Source: Owenia fusiformis (lineage: Eukaryota; Annelida; Polychaeta; Sabellida; Oweniidae). Taken from it: a stretch of DNA of 64,000 nucleotides. The notes under the pieces are model-generated. The model was given only the letters and a program-made list of their open reading frames with translations. It was not told where the DNA came from and did no database searches. Where the stretch lies: assembly GCA_903813345.2 (NCBI GenBank), contig CAIIXF020000012.1, positions 18,111,520 through 18,175,519 on the forward strand, written 5' to 3'. Below, one piece after another: positions 13,301-28,300 of the stretch. A program made the translations under genes and the position numbers. Each line of letters starts with the position of its first letter. Positions within the stretch are counted from its first letter, which is position 1.

Positions 13301-16300
13301 GTTGTCAGTGTTTGGAATTTAGACCCAGCTGTGCAGAGGGGTATTGCTAAATGTGGCAAGTATAATTTTTGATGAATTGTTTTTATATAACTGGTTTTTA
13401 TATTGCATAATGATGGTGTGACAAAGAAGTTTGGGTCAGAGCCAAAACTAGATTTATTTAGTTTCCGATCCGACATTGAACTTTTGATACCTCCCCTTAA
13501 TCATATGTAAAACACATTTTTATTTGTGGCTATTTCCTCTTCAATTTCTAATTGTATTTTAACTAAATCTGTTTATTAACATATCAATTAGAATATTAAC
13601 TTGCCGGAAGGTGATTTGCCCCAACCTTATATATTCACTGTACACATCATGAATTTCTGATATAAGCCTATTGATTAAAAAATATACTGGAATATTAATT
13701 GGAGTATTCTGATGTGAGGTAGTTCAATAGGTTAATATACCATTTCAGAACCACCAATGACTTACACTCTTGATGGAGATTGGATTCCACCTCAAGAGGA
13801 CGAATGGAACGACTGGACAGTTGGTATTTGTGACAAACCTTGTGGTGGAGGTAAACGAACAGACACAAGGGATTGCAATGGTCTTAACTGTGTTGGAGAT
13901 GATGTCCGTGTATCTGATTGTAATACAGAACCATGTGGTAATTAATGAAGATTAATTCCTTATTGTATTTTATTTCCTTTACCACCAATACATTTCGGAA
14001 TACCTCTCGGGTTTCTCCCGTTTATGTATGGTCATAATTTGCAGAAGTAATCCTGGAAGACATACCTAGAAACTATTGCTTGAAGGAGTCCCTTGTTCCT
14101 ATATTTGAACTCATAAATACATGAAGGCAAACAAGTACACACAAAAGCCTTTTTAGAAGTCATGACCATTCAGATATCAACTCCCTGCTCAAGGTTATGT
14201 GACCAAATTCTATTACAATACAGGGATCTATTTTCTAGGATTTTGCTTTTTCTCTGCTGCTTTTCTAATTGTATGAGTATTTTGTTACTTAGAGCCAGTA
14301 GAGCCAGTGTATTCTGAATGGTTTGAAGATCAGGAATGTGACAGGAGATGCGGCACTGGAAAAAGGACTTTGATTCGTTTTTGTATCTCTGGCTGTGTTG
14401 GGGATGAACGACGTGATGAAGAATGCAATACTGATCCTTGCCCAACTAGTAAGTTACAATTGTACTTTTTTTTCTTTTTTTTGTACCTTGTGCATCGGTA
14501 AGATTGACCATTGTCCAACTTGTACGCTATTTTGTACCTAGTATATTGGTAAATGTGACCCTTACCCAACTTGTAAGTTACTTTGTACCTTATATCACTC
14601 AGATCTTTGCCCAACTAGTAAGTTACTTTGTACCTTGTAATACTATATTGACCCTTCCCCAACTTGTAAGTTACTTTATACCTAGTAACACTGACTCTTG
14701 CCCAACTTGTAAGTTACGTGTACTTTGTACTTAGTAACAGTGACCCTTGCCCTACTTGTAAGTCTTAACTTTAGTCTGTACCTTGTATATAATAGGGATC
14801 CTCACTCAACTAGAAGGTTGCATTAAATGAAATCTAGAGCAACCAGTTATACTTTATTGCAGCTGGACCTGACTGGTCGGATTGGACAATTAGTGAACCC
14901 TGTAGTAAAACTTGTGGAGGGGGAGTACTGTTAGAAACACGTATCTGTTTCACAGGAGATTGTGCTGGAGGCTCTAGGAGAACAGAAACTTGTAACACAG
15001 AGCCTTGCCCAGGTTACTACAGTCATCTTAAATAATTTAAAATACTTTACTTAAAGGACCCATATAAAGTTGAAACCACTTTGGATTATATTGACGTCTT
15101 ACCTAAAATGTTATCAAAATGTGATATGTGAAACTGTTTTTTAAATTCAAAAATTGATAAAAGCATATTTTCGAACTTTGCATGGGGCCTTTAAAGAATT
15201 AGATCGGTAAAGGAACTCGGGATATCATACCAACTAGAGAACTATTGTATCAACTTATATCAAGTTAGAGGCTTGCCCTAACGATTGGCTTACACAATAT
15301 TATTAATTGTATTTATCATGTTTTGCTATAATATTGTGAGAAATGTTATCATACAATCAGGATTATACTGTATACAGTTATTTTCCTATGTGAAATATTA
15401 TGTTATAAACTATGTTCACTTCTGTGAGATGACAATCTAAGTGAACAGTCGTTGTGTATATGAATATACAGTAACATATAGTCAATGTATTGGGTATGCT
15501 TGTATTAATAAGTGTATCCAGATACATGATTTCCAAAAATACAGGAATCAGTGATCCAGTTGCCTTTCATAACTTTATTTTGTGGAAGTTGATTGAGAAT
15601 TAGAAATCACTGCCTGTAGGCATACGAGGGTCGTTCAATAAATACAGATACGAACGGAGTGCTATTTCCATGTTTATGAAGGAATTAAAATCATTTTAAA
15701 TATCAGGTAGTTTAAAGTACATAATTTAAATATATATGAATTTCTTTTTATGTGCCAATACAATGTATTGAAATTTTGTACATACATACATACTGTAGTA
15801 CCTACAATTTCAGAGATTTTAAATTAAATTCCAAGATAGACATGAATTACATTTGTATTGGTATTCATTGAACACCCTCTGTATATATTGTTGATGCATC
15901 CCACATATGCATCACTACAAATGTTTGACATTTGTTATACAGGCTTGGTATAAAATTGCTAGAATTTATTTTTAAGTATCTAGTTATCATGAAATACAGG
16001 CCTTCATTGTAAGATCACATGATATAAAATTGTTGGATATTTCATTTTGTTTAATCAACAAGATTTACGAAAACTGTATTTCCACTGTTCTACTGGTTCA
16101 TTTGAGTTTCAAGGAAGTGTGTTTGAGATAGTGTCGTATTGCTTGTATCTGCAGTGATTCCTCCTATTGGCCAGGCTACAAGCTCTTATCGCCCTGATGG
16201 AACTGGACTCTTAGATGCATCTGGAAGTACAGATCCTGATGGCAGTATTGTTAATTACAAATGGATTTTGATAGGGTAAAATTATATGTTTTATAAGAAA

Positions 16301-19300
16301 ATAATTGAAATACTTTAATTAAAGGCCCCATATAAAGTTTAAACCACTTTGGTGTATAATATGTAGAAGTCTTATCCAATGTTATCAAAATGTGATATGT
16401 GTACTTTGTTTAAATCTAATTTTTATGTCACCACCAAAAGACTCAATTTTTGGTCCAAAATATCCCCCAACTTAAAATACCAAACTGTACAATCTTCCAT
16501 TGTTTGACTTTGGTAAAAATCTTCTTTCTTGTGAAAATTCTAAAATTGAGAAATTTCTCACCCATTGAAAGTTGCTTGATGAGTGAAATTTATAAGAGGA
16601 ACATATGGTCCTTAAAATGTTAAAGAGGCAATTTTACTTTTAATGTAAACAAAATTATATTAAGTGCCCATTCTATTAACTACACTTCATGTTTGGTAGT
16701 TCATTCTAAATAATGTCTGACAAACCTTCATTTTAGGGGTCCACCTGATGGTGTTTCAATAGTACCAAGTCAAGGCAACAACCCCAAGTCAGAGGTGTAT
16801 GGTCTTAAACCTTATCAAGAATATGAGTTTTCATTGGTTGTCGTAGACGATGATGGAGAAGAATCAGTGCCAGTTAAGACAAGACTATATTGTAAGCCAT
16901 CGTTGTAGAATCCAGTTACAGCTTTACTATTTTTTGACATTTCAACTAGGCTATAGTATAAGTCATTGTTGAAACCAGTTTCAATTAGACTATAATATAA
17001 GTCATTGTTGAGATCAGATTCACCTGGAATCACCTAGTGTTCAGATTAGCATAAATTTGGACCAAGAAAAGATGTTCACTTCAGATTATAGTTTTTAGAT
17101 GTAAAGATTTCACTGTAGAGAATATTTCAAGTCATTGTTGAGTTCACTTACAAGCACATCATATTCATTCATTGTTGAGTTCACTTACAAGCACATCATA
17201 TTCATTCATTATTGAGTTCACTTACAAGCACATCATATTCATTCATTGTTGAGTTCACTTACAAGCACATCATATTCATTCATTGTTGAGTTCACTTACA
17301 AGCACATCATATTCATTCATTATTGAGTTCACTTACAAGCACATCATATTCATTCATTATTGAGTTCACTTACAAGCACATCATATTCATTCATTATTGA
17401 GTTCACTTACAAGCACATCATATTCATTCATTATTGAGTTCACTTACAAGCACATCATATTCATTCATTATTGAGTTCACTTACAAGCACATCATATTCA
17501 TTCATTATTGAGTTCACTTACAAGCACATCATATTCATTCATTATTGAGTTCACTTACAAGCACATCATATTCATTCATTGTTGAGTTCACTTACAAGCA
17601 CATCATATTCATTCTGTTCACACTGTGTCTTGTTTTACAGTGAGTCCTCCCCAAGCCAAAGCTACAAGTGAATATGTACCAAACTCAAATGGAAAAGCAA
17701 CACTTGATGGAAGTGGAAGCATTGATAATGGTGTAGTAGTTGATTACAAATGGAAGTAAGTATGACCAAAAAAATTACCAATGGGATAAAATTTCTTAAT
17801 GACTAACGTTAAGCCAATACTGTATTGTAAAATGTATGTTCACCATGTAACTGTATTGTAATTGTTTTTTGAAGTTGCTTTAACATGTTTTTTCTTTGAA
17901 ATAAAAACAAGGTAATGTGACCAAAGCTGTCTACTTTAAGGTTTGAGTTCTGGATCAGTTACTTGCATATCAAATTATTATTTTACTCTAGGTGAAATAT
18001 GTACCCCAGAACTTGAATTTTGTGAATTTTTTCAATATTTTTTAATGAATTACCATAGTGACACCTCAACACACATCCTGTCAATGATATATGCAATGTC
18101 ATTATATCCCATTCCAATATGAATGTCAAAAGATTATTTAAAATCATTGCATACTTTTTGAAAAACCATTTCTCAAGGTGTATATGCTTATCCCATGAAC
18201 TAACTAATGATATTGCCTTTCAGTGTACCCTCTGGTCTAGTCTTAAACCACCCAGATAGTAGCAGTCCCTTTGCAACTGTCACTGGCATTCAACCTGGCA
18301 CAGACTACACATTCAATTTACTTGTAAGAGATGATGATGGCTTGGTATCTGAACCTGTTGAGACTAACCTTAGAGGTAAACATATACTGTATATTCATAA
18401 AATGTAAAGAGATTGAAAATGAGAAGTCACAAAGACAATTCATTTAAAAACACTTAAAAGATGCAGATCTTGTGGAGCATATAAAAGCACATAAAGTATA
18501 TATTTAGATATATACAAGACATTTACCATTTACAAGACATCATATTGGACTGGGGCCTTGATTTTGTATAATCCACAATCCAATCTGGATACATTTTGTC
18601 AGGTAATGATTAGGCATTGTGGGATTACTCTTGGAATTTATCCTAACATTGAATCTGATTCAATCATACAAATCTATGGCCCCAGTGCAATATTAATCTA
18701 TTCTGTTGAATATATCTTCAAACTTTGCATGGGGCCTTAAACAATTCTGTTTCTTTCAGTTGAGCAGCCTGTGGCAGTACCAGAGGTGGAGTACACTGGA
18801 GATGGTAATGGAATACTGAAAGGAGGAGCTAGTTTTGATCCAGATGGAACCATTGAAGCATACCAGTGGAAGTATGTACAGAATCTTGTAGTTATAACAA
18901 AGAAATGAAGAAATGGTTCATGACTAAGGTAGAAAGCAGTGTCACAATTAAACATGTTGGCATTCAATGTATTGCCCAATAGGCAACTGTTTTTCATGTT
19001 CATTGCCAAGAGTGAAAACTTGTTGCAATTGGCAGTCAGGCAGCTGACCCATTTTTGGAATTGTTCACTTGCCCATCGGTCTTATACTATACGCCATGTC
19101 ATTTCACATGGTGAGTCTATCGTCCATCCATCTTAATTAGAAGTCATGTCATTTCACATGGCGAGTCTATCGTCCATCCATCTTAATTAGAAGTCATGTC
19201 ATTTCATATGGCGAGTCTATCCTCCATCCATCTAAATTGGAAGTCATGTCATTTCGCATACATGTAGTGAGTCTATCCTCTATCCATCTTAATTATAAGT

Positions 19301-22300
19301 CATGTCATTTCGCATAGTGAGTCTATCCTCCATCCATTTTAATTATAAGTCATGTCATTTCACATGGCTAGTCTATCGTCCATCCATCTAAAGTCATGAC
19401 ATTTCGCATAGTGAGTCTATCCTCCATCCATCTTAATTATAAGTCATGTCACTTCACATGGCGAGTAAATCGTCCATCCATCTAAAGTCATGACATTTCG
19501 CATAGTGAGTCTATCCTCCATCCATCTTAATTATAAGTCATGTCACTTCACATGGCGAGTCTATCGTCCATCCATCTAAATTAGAAGTCATGTCATTTCG
19601 CATAGTGAGTCTATCATCCATTTAATTATAAGTCATGTCATTTCACATGGTGACTCTATCATCCATTCCTCCATCAATCTTAATGTTAATTCATTTCATT
19701 TTCATTCATCCATTTTATACTATAAATCATGTCATTTTATTGTATTCACTAACAGTGGTCCCCCTGGTGTGACAATTACTCCCATTGGGGATGGTAGCTC
19801 TGGTAGTGTAAGTGGAATCAAACCTGATATAACTTACCAGTTCTCTCTACAAGTTAAGGACAATGATGGGATTACATCTGAGCCAGTCACTACTAGCCTA
19901 TTAGGTATGCATACTAGTATTATTAGAGAGATTTCGCAACTCACTTATAGCATGTTTATTATTCCCGTATAACTTACTTCATGCACTATTTTCACCAGAA
20001 TCATGAGATATTCACCGTCTATTCGGTGATGTCTATGTGAGGAAAGTCACAAAGGTAACATAAGAAAACAAGACAGATGGAATATGAAAAACAAAGCAGC
20101 AATTGAAAAAAGTTCCTTACATATTTGACAAAATTAGTTACTAAGAAAAAGCTATAGTCAGTGCAAAATCAAAAAAAGTTCAAAATTCAAATTCTGACTT
20201 AATTATCACAGATTTTACTATTTTACTAGTTATGATATATAGCACATTTGTTTGGGGTTATTGCACATTTGTTTGGGGTTATTGCACATTTGTTTGGGAT
20301 TATTGCATATTTGTTTGGGGTTATTTTATGTTTTGAATATTATTGACCTTATAGTGCAACCTCCAAAAGCCGTGGCAAGTAGTAGCTATACTGGCAATGG
20401 TAATGGAAAATTGAGTGCTGAAGGGAGTGAAGATGTTGATGGTTCAGTCGTAGAATATAGATGGAGGTATGTGTTATAATATAATAGAATACAAAATGAT
20501 ATAATGATAATATAACACAATATAATACTACAAAATGATATTATGATAATATGACACAATATAATACTACAAAATGATATTATGATAATATGACACAATA
20601 TAATACCTGAAAATGGGATAATATAAAGCATTCTGGAAATATTAATCTCTCTACAGTAATACCTGTATTTCGAACACGTCTCTAATTTGAACATTTTCCT
20701 GTGTGAACATTTTTCTCCCTTTTGTTATCTCCCATTGATTCACATTTAAAAAAACATTAAAATGGGAACACCTGCTAATCTACAGGACAGACGGAATATG
20801 AAAAGCAAATCGGCAATATTAAAAAGAACACTTTTTGCACAAATGGAGATCCCAATAATGTTTGGATTTGACACTCTTTCAAATTAATTTGGAATGAAAT
20901 AAAAATCAAAAAATAATCTCAAATCCTTGCCCATCAATCAATTAATCAGTCAATTCTGAGAAAGAATTCTTAAATTAAAGGGATTTCAAGTATAAGTGAC
21001 AATTATTTGATAAATACAGCTTTGGTTTGTTCTTTCAAAATGAGTCTCCATACTATTCTAATCCATTTCAGTGGACCCCCTTATGCTACTATTACTCCAA
21101 GAAGTGGCAAGACACCAGAAGTATCTGGCTTGAAGCCTGATGTAAGACAGGAGTTCACTGTGGTTGCCATAGATAATGATGGTCTAGAATCTGCACCAGC
21201 AAAAACTACAATATATGGTATGTATGCACTCATTCGGGAGTCAATATTTATTTCGGATAGGGGGATGTGCTTGAATTTCTAGAGTAGTACAATACGTACA
21301 TTTAACTCATACTTTTCAAGGTTCAAATTGAATATTCCACGATTACATGTATATGTTGCAACTGTATATATATGTGATATACCCAAGAAATATTGCTCAC
21401 CTTCATTGGTGGTAAACAAAATACAACGAAATTTACAAAATTGTCCGTTTCCCACTTCCCAAATTCAATTAATCCACCACTTCCTGATAGTTATTCATTT
21501 ATATTTCAGTCCAGTCTCCCACTGCTGTAGCCACCAGTGAATATATACCAGGATCAGATGGAAAAGCAGTACTTGATGGAAGTGCAAGTTCAGATCCAGA
21601 TGGCACAATTGTGTCCTATGAATGGCGAAATGTGTAAGCGCAAAATCTTGTTATGTAACCATATAGTCTCCAATTTGGTGTCTGTCACAAATGGCAGGTG
21701 GTGACATTTTGCATGTTAATGCCTTGTTCTTATTAGTATGGGACAGGGTTACAGATGTGAAGACCAAGAAAGGGTTGTCAATTAAGCAATAGTAAAAGTA
21801 ATCAAATCAGAAAACCTTAATTTGCACAGAAATATTGAAAATAATAAATTTTCTGGTCATTTTGGGAAAAAAAAATTTATTTTTAAAAGGTATATCTTGG
21901 ATTGAGTGAAAAGTTCATCATAATTGAACAGATGATTCAATGTATGAACAATGATTTTTCTTCTATTTTCTTCATTGCTTTATAAAATGGTTTAATGATG
22001 TTTTTATATTTCTAGTGGCCCCTCTGGCCCTGTGATTATGTCTAGAGGTCCTGGGAATCCTCTGGGAGATGTCTCTGGACTAGAGCCAGGTGTTAAGTAT
22101 GTCTTTGAGCTAGTTACAACAGACAATGAGGGCCTTAAGTCATCCCCTGCAACAACAACAATCAAAGGTATTAAACTAGCACCAATACATGTATGTTGAA
22201 ATATGCCAGTTTTTAATATTTAGATATGATTACTCATGGAATCCAAATTCAGTGAAACATACCTGTTAGTGGAACACCTTTAGAACCTCTGAAAAGTGTT

Positions 22301-25300
22301 CCACTTGAGAGGTGTTCAACATGCAGAGGTTCATTAAACATTACATTATTTGGTCCTGGGACCCTGAAAAGTGTTCCACTAAGTTACTAACAAGGATGTT
22401 CCACTTGCAAAAGTGGTCCACTAAATTACTAACAGGGATGTGCCACTTACAAAACTGTTCCACTAAGTTACTAACAGGGATGTGTCATTTACATAAGTGT
22501 TCCACTAAGTTACTAACAGGGGTGTGCCACTTGTAAAAGTGTTCCACTGAGTTACTAACAGGGATGTGCCACTTGCAAAAGTGTTCTACTAAGTTACTAA
22601 CAGCGATGTGCCACGTGCAAAAGTGTTCCACTAAGTTACAAAAAGCGATATGCCACTTGCAAAAGTGTTCCACTAAGTTACTAACAGGGATGTGCCACTT
22701 GCAAAAGTGTTCCGCTAAGTTACTAACAGGGATGTGCCACTTGCACAAGTGTTCTACTAAGTTACTAATAGTGATGTGCCACTTGCAAAAGTGCTCCACT
22801 AAGTTACTAACAGGGATGTGCCACTTGAAAAAGTGCTCCACTAAGTTACTTACAGGGATGTGCCACTTGCAAAAGTGTTCCACTAAGTTACTAACAGGAA
22901 TTTGCCACTTACAAAAGTGTTCCACTATGTTACTAACAGGGATGTGCCACTTGCAAAAATGTTCCACTATGTTACTAACAGGGATGTGCCACTTGCAAAA
23001 GTGTTCCACTAAGTTACTTACAGGAATGAGCCACTTACAAAAATGTTCCACTCTACTGGTTTTACTATAATTATTAAATCATTCCACTGTGTGGTCTCAT
23101 TTATGGGAAATATTGTACACTTGAATAATGAGTTATATTAATTTTTTAGTGGAATCCCCTAAAGCTGTAGCCACCGGCGAATACATACCAGGCTCAAACG
23201 GAAGAGCAAGATTTGATGGCCAAGGAAGTTCTGATGACCGACAAATTGTATCTTATGAATGGAGAAACATGTAAGGATGTTGCATATATATTATTTGCAA
23301 CTGTTGCTGGGCCATGTTGTTCACATTTCATTATTGTGAACTGTAAAAGATTATTGTATCTGAATTGAAATATCATAGACGGAGAATCTTTCTACTTAGC
23401 AACATATCTAGATTCTGTCAAATATACATTAACATTGTGTCTCTTTCCTTGGTCTGCTCACTTCCTCATTGGACAGAACATAAAATAAATTTGTGTTGGT
23501 GTAACATATGTTTTGAGAAATAAGTTCAAATCTTGCACACCTACAAGAATGTATTATCCCCATTTAGTATACTGAATCAATGCCAAATATTTAAAGAAAG
23601 TACATGTACTGTATGTATGCCAAATTGCCAAATAAGGAAAAGACTAAAAAGAGTCACAAAGCAGAGCAAGAAAATGGAACATCTCAGATTACAACCAGCC
23701 ATACAGAAAACAAATCCCAAATATCCCATTTTATAATCATATATGAAAATAAACAATGCCTAATACCACCATGGAATAGAGATATAATGAAAAGTATTTA
23801 TTTAAACAATTATTTGTTATACCCTAGTGGTACCCCTGGCCTGGTTATTGAAGATCCTACCAGCGCAGTGACAGATGTAAGCAATGTAGAGCCAGGAGTT
23901 CCATACAAGGTAGAATTGCTGGTAACTGATGATGATGGGTTAACATCAACTACTCAGTTTGATCTGAAAGGTATGACACTATTTACTTTGGGTTAGAACA
24001 TTTTAATTGTTCAAACAAGCTTTTGCATTTGTCACTTGTGATGTGAGGTACATTTGAATTGTATAACATGAAATATTTTTTTAGTCTTACTCCAACATTT
24101 TTGATCTTTAAAATGAGAAAGAATGATTGGTCTCTGCAATATCACAACTTATTTTTGGAAATAACAAGCTACATGTATGTCTAAGTGCATGAGTACACCT
24201 TTTTCTTGTATTATTGTCATTGCTTTGTAACTAAGTGCCAATTTGATGACATGAACTTGTTCAGTGTGGTACATGAATTATTCCCAATACCTCCTTTATT
24301 GCTCTTATTAATGTTGAATTACTTTCTCTAGTTGAAAGACCTGTAGCTGTGGCTGATGCAGATTTTATTGGAGATGGCGAGGGGACTCTTAGTGCAGAAG
24401 ATAGCTTTGATCCCGATGGAAATGTTGTATCATATGAATGGAGGTAAGATTGAAACCATCATTGATGTTCATGTATACAATGAAACATGTCTATATTGAT
24501 TTTTTTGAAAAAAACGTTCAGTGTTGGTAGGTGTTCACTACAGAGAGGGTAACTTATACTGAAGTTAGTAGAATATGTGTTGAGGAAGGGTGTCTACTAT
24601 AAAGGGTGTTCACTAAGACAGGTTTTACTGTACATGTAATTATCAGTCCATTGTGTGTTCTTGAAATACATGTTCATATTATCCTTACATCCTATTACAA
24701 TCAGAATGGTTAACATCTTTTGGCTCACTCTTTATGAGACTGTTAGCTCAAAAATTACATTTTATTTGACCTCTCACATAAATATTTGAATTCCTATACC
24801 ATGGGCTTGCCTATACCAATCATAAAGGTTTCCAGCAAGATTGAACTTCCTTGTTGTATTGTGATATTTAACTTGTCATATTTCAACAGTGGTCCTGATG
24901 GTGTACAGATAATCCCAAATGGTAATGGTCGCACTGGTACAGTACGTGGTGTGACTGAAGGAACATATGAATTCAGCCTGGTTGTCACAGATGATGATGG
25001 ACTTAAATCTGAACCAGTTACTGTGGAGATGGCATGTATGTCAGTTATTATAACACTTGCTTATATATTATTTTCACTTTTGTTATTGGAGTTGTACTAA
25101 TCTATTTTTCAAATAATAAGTATATTATCATCATAATCTATTGATATGTGTACGGCTATTAGGTGTTATACTGTATTTATTTAGTAAATCGTCCAAAAGC
25201 CAAAGCAACAAGTTCATACACTACGAATGGGGAAGGATTTGTAGATGGCAGCCAAAGTCACGACATTGAAAAGGATGGAGAGATTGTCCGTTACATATGG

Positions 25301-28300
25301 AGGTATACATTTGTCATATAGTCATGCTGATCATATGTTAAATGATTATAACATTTCTTCGTCATGCTAAATGTTTTAATAAGTAGATGTCTTATGCTAT
25401 GTTTAAGCCTCAGTCACATTTGCTCTACGGTGGCCGTACTTTCACAAAATTGATATAGAAAATCTACATCGTATCTATCCCTTTATTTTATGCTGCATAC
25501 TGTAAAACACTTAATATCTGCTACATGCATTATTCGCGAGAGTGCCACCCCCGGGTCAATTTGCTACACATTATATTCCCGATATGCAAAAATTCCCAGA
25601 AGAACCTCCCGCCGAATTGAAGGATTTTTTCTCGATTTTGGGAATGTCACTGAGGCATGCATTCGTCATTTGTTTTTTAACATAATTATATTCATAAATG
25701 TATGCTTAATTCACATATTTTCACTTCAGTAATCCTGACTTGACATTCACACCACTTGGAGATGGCAGCCCAATAGCAGCCGTGTCAGGCATTGAACCTG
25801 ATGTCAACTATGAGATCACCCTCGTTGTGGAAGATAAAGATGGACTGCAATCTCTACCTGCAAAAACTAACATCTATGGTATGCTTAACCTAGGCTCTTA
25901 ATAATGTACAAGCTCAATGGTTGTTTCTCAGGGTATGATATGCCAAAATATTGGATATTTTTTTATCACACTGAAAAAGTTGAGTTTTATATTAATTGTT
26001 GTTTTGTGCTGATGTTCTTCATGCAACCACTTACATGTACAAACCATCTTCATTCACTTGATTCTCATCCCACCGAGCATGCAAAGATGCTTACAAACTT
26101 GAAAACATTATTCTTGTATGTCTGAAAAGTAAATTACACATATGGTAATATTTTTCTCCAGTCCAACCCCCCACTGCTGTAGCCACCAGTGAATACATAC
26201 CAGGATCAGGGGGAAGAGCAGTGCTTGATGGAAGTGCAAGTTCAGATCCAGATGGCACAATTGTGTCTTATGATTGGGAGTACACGTAAGTTCTATATGG
26301 TCATTCACATTTCTCATCTTTTTTTTTATTTGAATTAGTTGACGGGATTGTTGTAATTTGAATATGTGACTTAATGCTTTATTTAGAGGGTTTATTAAAG
26401 GGTCACCCTGATTGTGTATTTTAATGTCGTCCTTATGGTTTTACATTACATTAAAGGACCATTCAAAAACTTTATATCAACGCTTTTGATTTTTTAGGCC
26501 ATAGCTTTCTTCGAACTCCCCCCCCCCCTGACCAAAATTTCCTTCAAATTCATGCAGTTTTTCATCATTCTGAGCACATTTTATGTGTTTTTGGCCATTG
26601 TTGGACCAAAATTGTCAAAAGTGATCAGTACTGTACATGTACATACTGGAAACGAATGTGTCCTGAATTTTTTTAGTGCCTTTTAGAGAAAATAAAAAAT
26701 TTGACAATTAAAGAGCATTTTTCATTTTATCAAACTCTCAGTAAGGTTCATATTTAATATATTTTACCATTACACATATGATATACACAATATTGCACAT
26801 CGTATATGTACGGCAAATAAGTACACATATAATGTACACATAGAATTATGACCTGATAGGTTGAAAATTGCAATTTGAGATCATTAACAAAGGAAAGAGC
26901 CACAATTCAAAATAGTAAACTGAAAACAGTCTCTATGTGCTTGATGTTTATAGTGGACCTCCTGGAGTTTCAATAAGCCCCAGAGGTAATGGTGCCATGG
27001 GAGATGTAACTGGATTACAACCTGACAATACATATGTCTTCACCTTGGTAACCACAGACAACAATGACCTCAAGTCAAACGTGGCAACAACTGAAATAAC
27101 ATGTAAATATACTTTTTTAAGGTTAATTTTGTATAACACTTTTTAACATACTAGGAAAGCCAAGTTAAAATTAATTTAGTGATTTCTGTATGTATAATCC
27201 ATTTTGATTCTTGTTTGGGTTAAATCTGGATGTGTCTCCTCGTGTGACATCTCTCAGTCCAGTATCTGCATAAAAATGAGAAAAATTCAAAATTCACATA
27301 GTATTTACATAAATATGACAATATTAATTTTCGAAATTAACCTCTGTATTGTAAGTTCCAAGACAGTCAGGGTGCCATGAAGAGTAGACCATTTTGAATT
27401 TCCAAGTCCAATGCTCTCTTACTGGGACATCATTATATCAATGGCTACAACAATTGGTGAAGAAATTCTAAAAATCTACAAAGTTTCTGTTAATGACCCC
27501 CTGTGAAATAAAGAGACAGGCATTACAAATATATCTGTTTGCAGTGATATCTCCTGTGGCTGATGCCCAGAGTGAGTATGCTGAAGGAGGAAAAGCAACA
27601 CTAGATGCCACCAACAGTTTTGACACTGATAGTAACAAAGGAGAGTTGATGTTTGAATGGACGTAAGCATTTGTTTTTAAAGTCTATGTAAATATAAACT
27701 TTTGGTGAAAAATGCTGCTATCACCCTTTAAAAGTTGATGATAAGTTACACAAATGCTTAAGTTACCAAGATGTAAATATGTTCTAAAATCATTAATGTC
27801 AAGTATTGTGTAGGTACAGAATATCAGGAGGATTGAGGAATGATAAACTTGAAATTTTATTAAAATGATCTTTTACTTATACAATTTATTTAGAATATGA
27901 AAATTAGTTTGTTACTCTTAGCTTTTTGACTCAAGTTTTTGGTAGAGAACTTTTTGAATGTCATTTTTGTTTCTCTAACCATTGGAGTGGCACGCTGTAA
28001 TAATTAAGCTATAATAATTCAAGTGTCAAGTCATGTTAATTTTTACGCTATCAAGCTTCTCTTATCAAACAGCTATTTGCCGTATGACTGTAGATGTTCT
28101 TGTTATAGGCAAGTGAGTGGACCAAGAGACGCCTTGATAAACCCAACTGGTAAGAGCAGTAGTCCCATCGCAGATGTCACTGGAATACAACCTGATGAAG
28201 AATACGTCTTCCAAGTGGAAGTTACAGATAAACATGGCCTTACATCTACGGACACAACTTCAGTTAAAGGTATGAACATTGAGATTTGTAATGAAAACTC

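Noticed and set aside
22485-23070. Long repetitive ORFs on both strands (168 and 188 codons)
   Set aside because: They result from a 39-bp intronic minisatellite whose period is a multiple of three. They lack splice borders and lie between PKD domain 5 and 6 exons.
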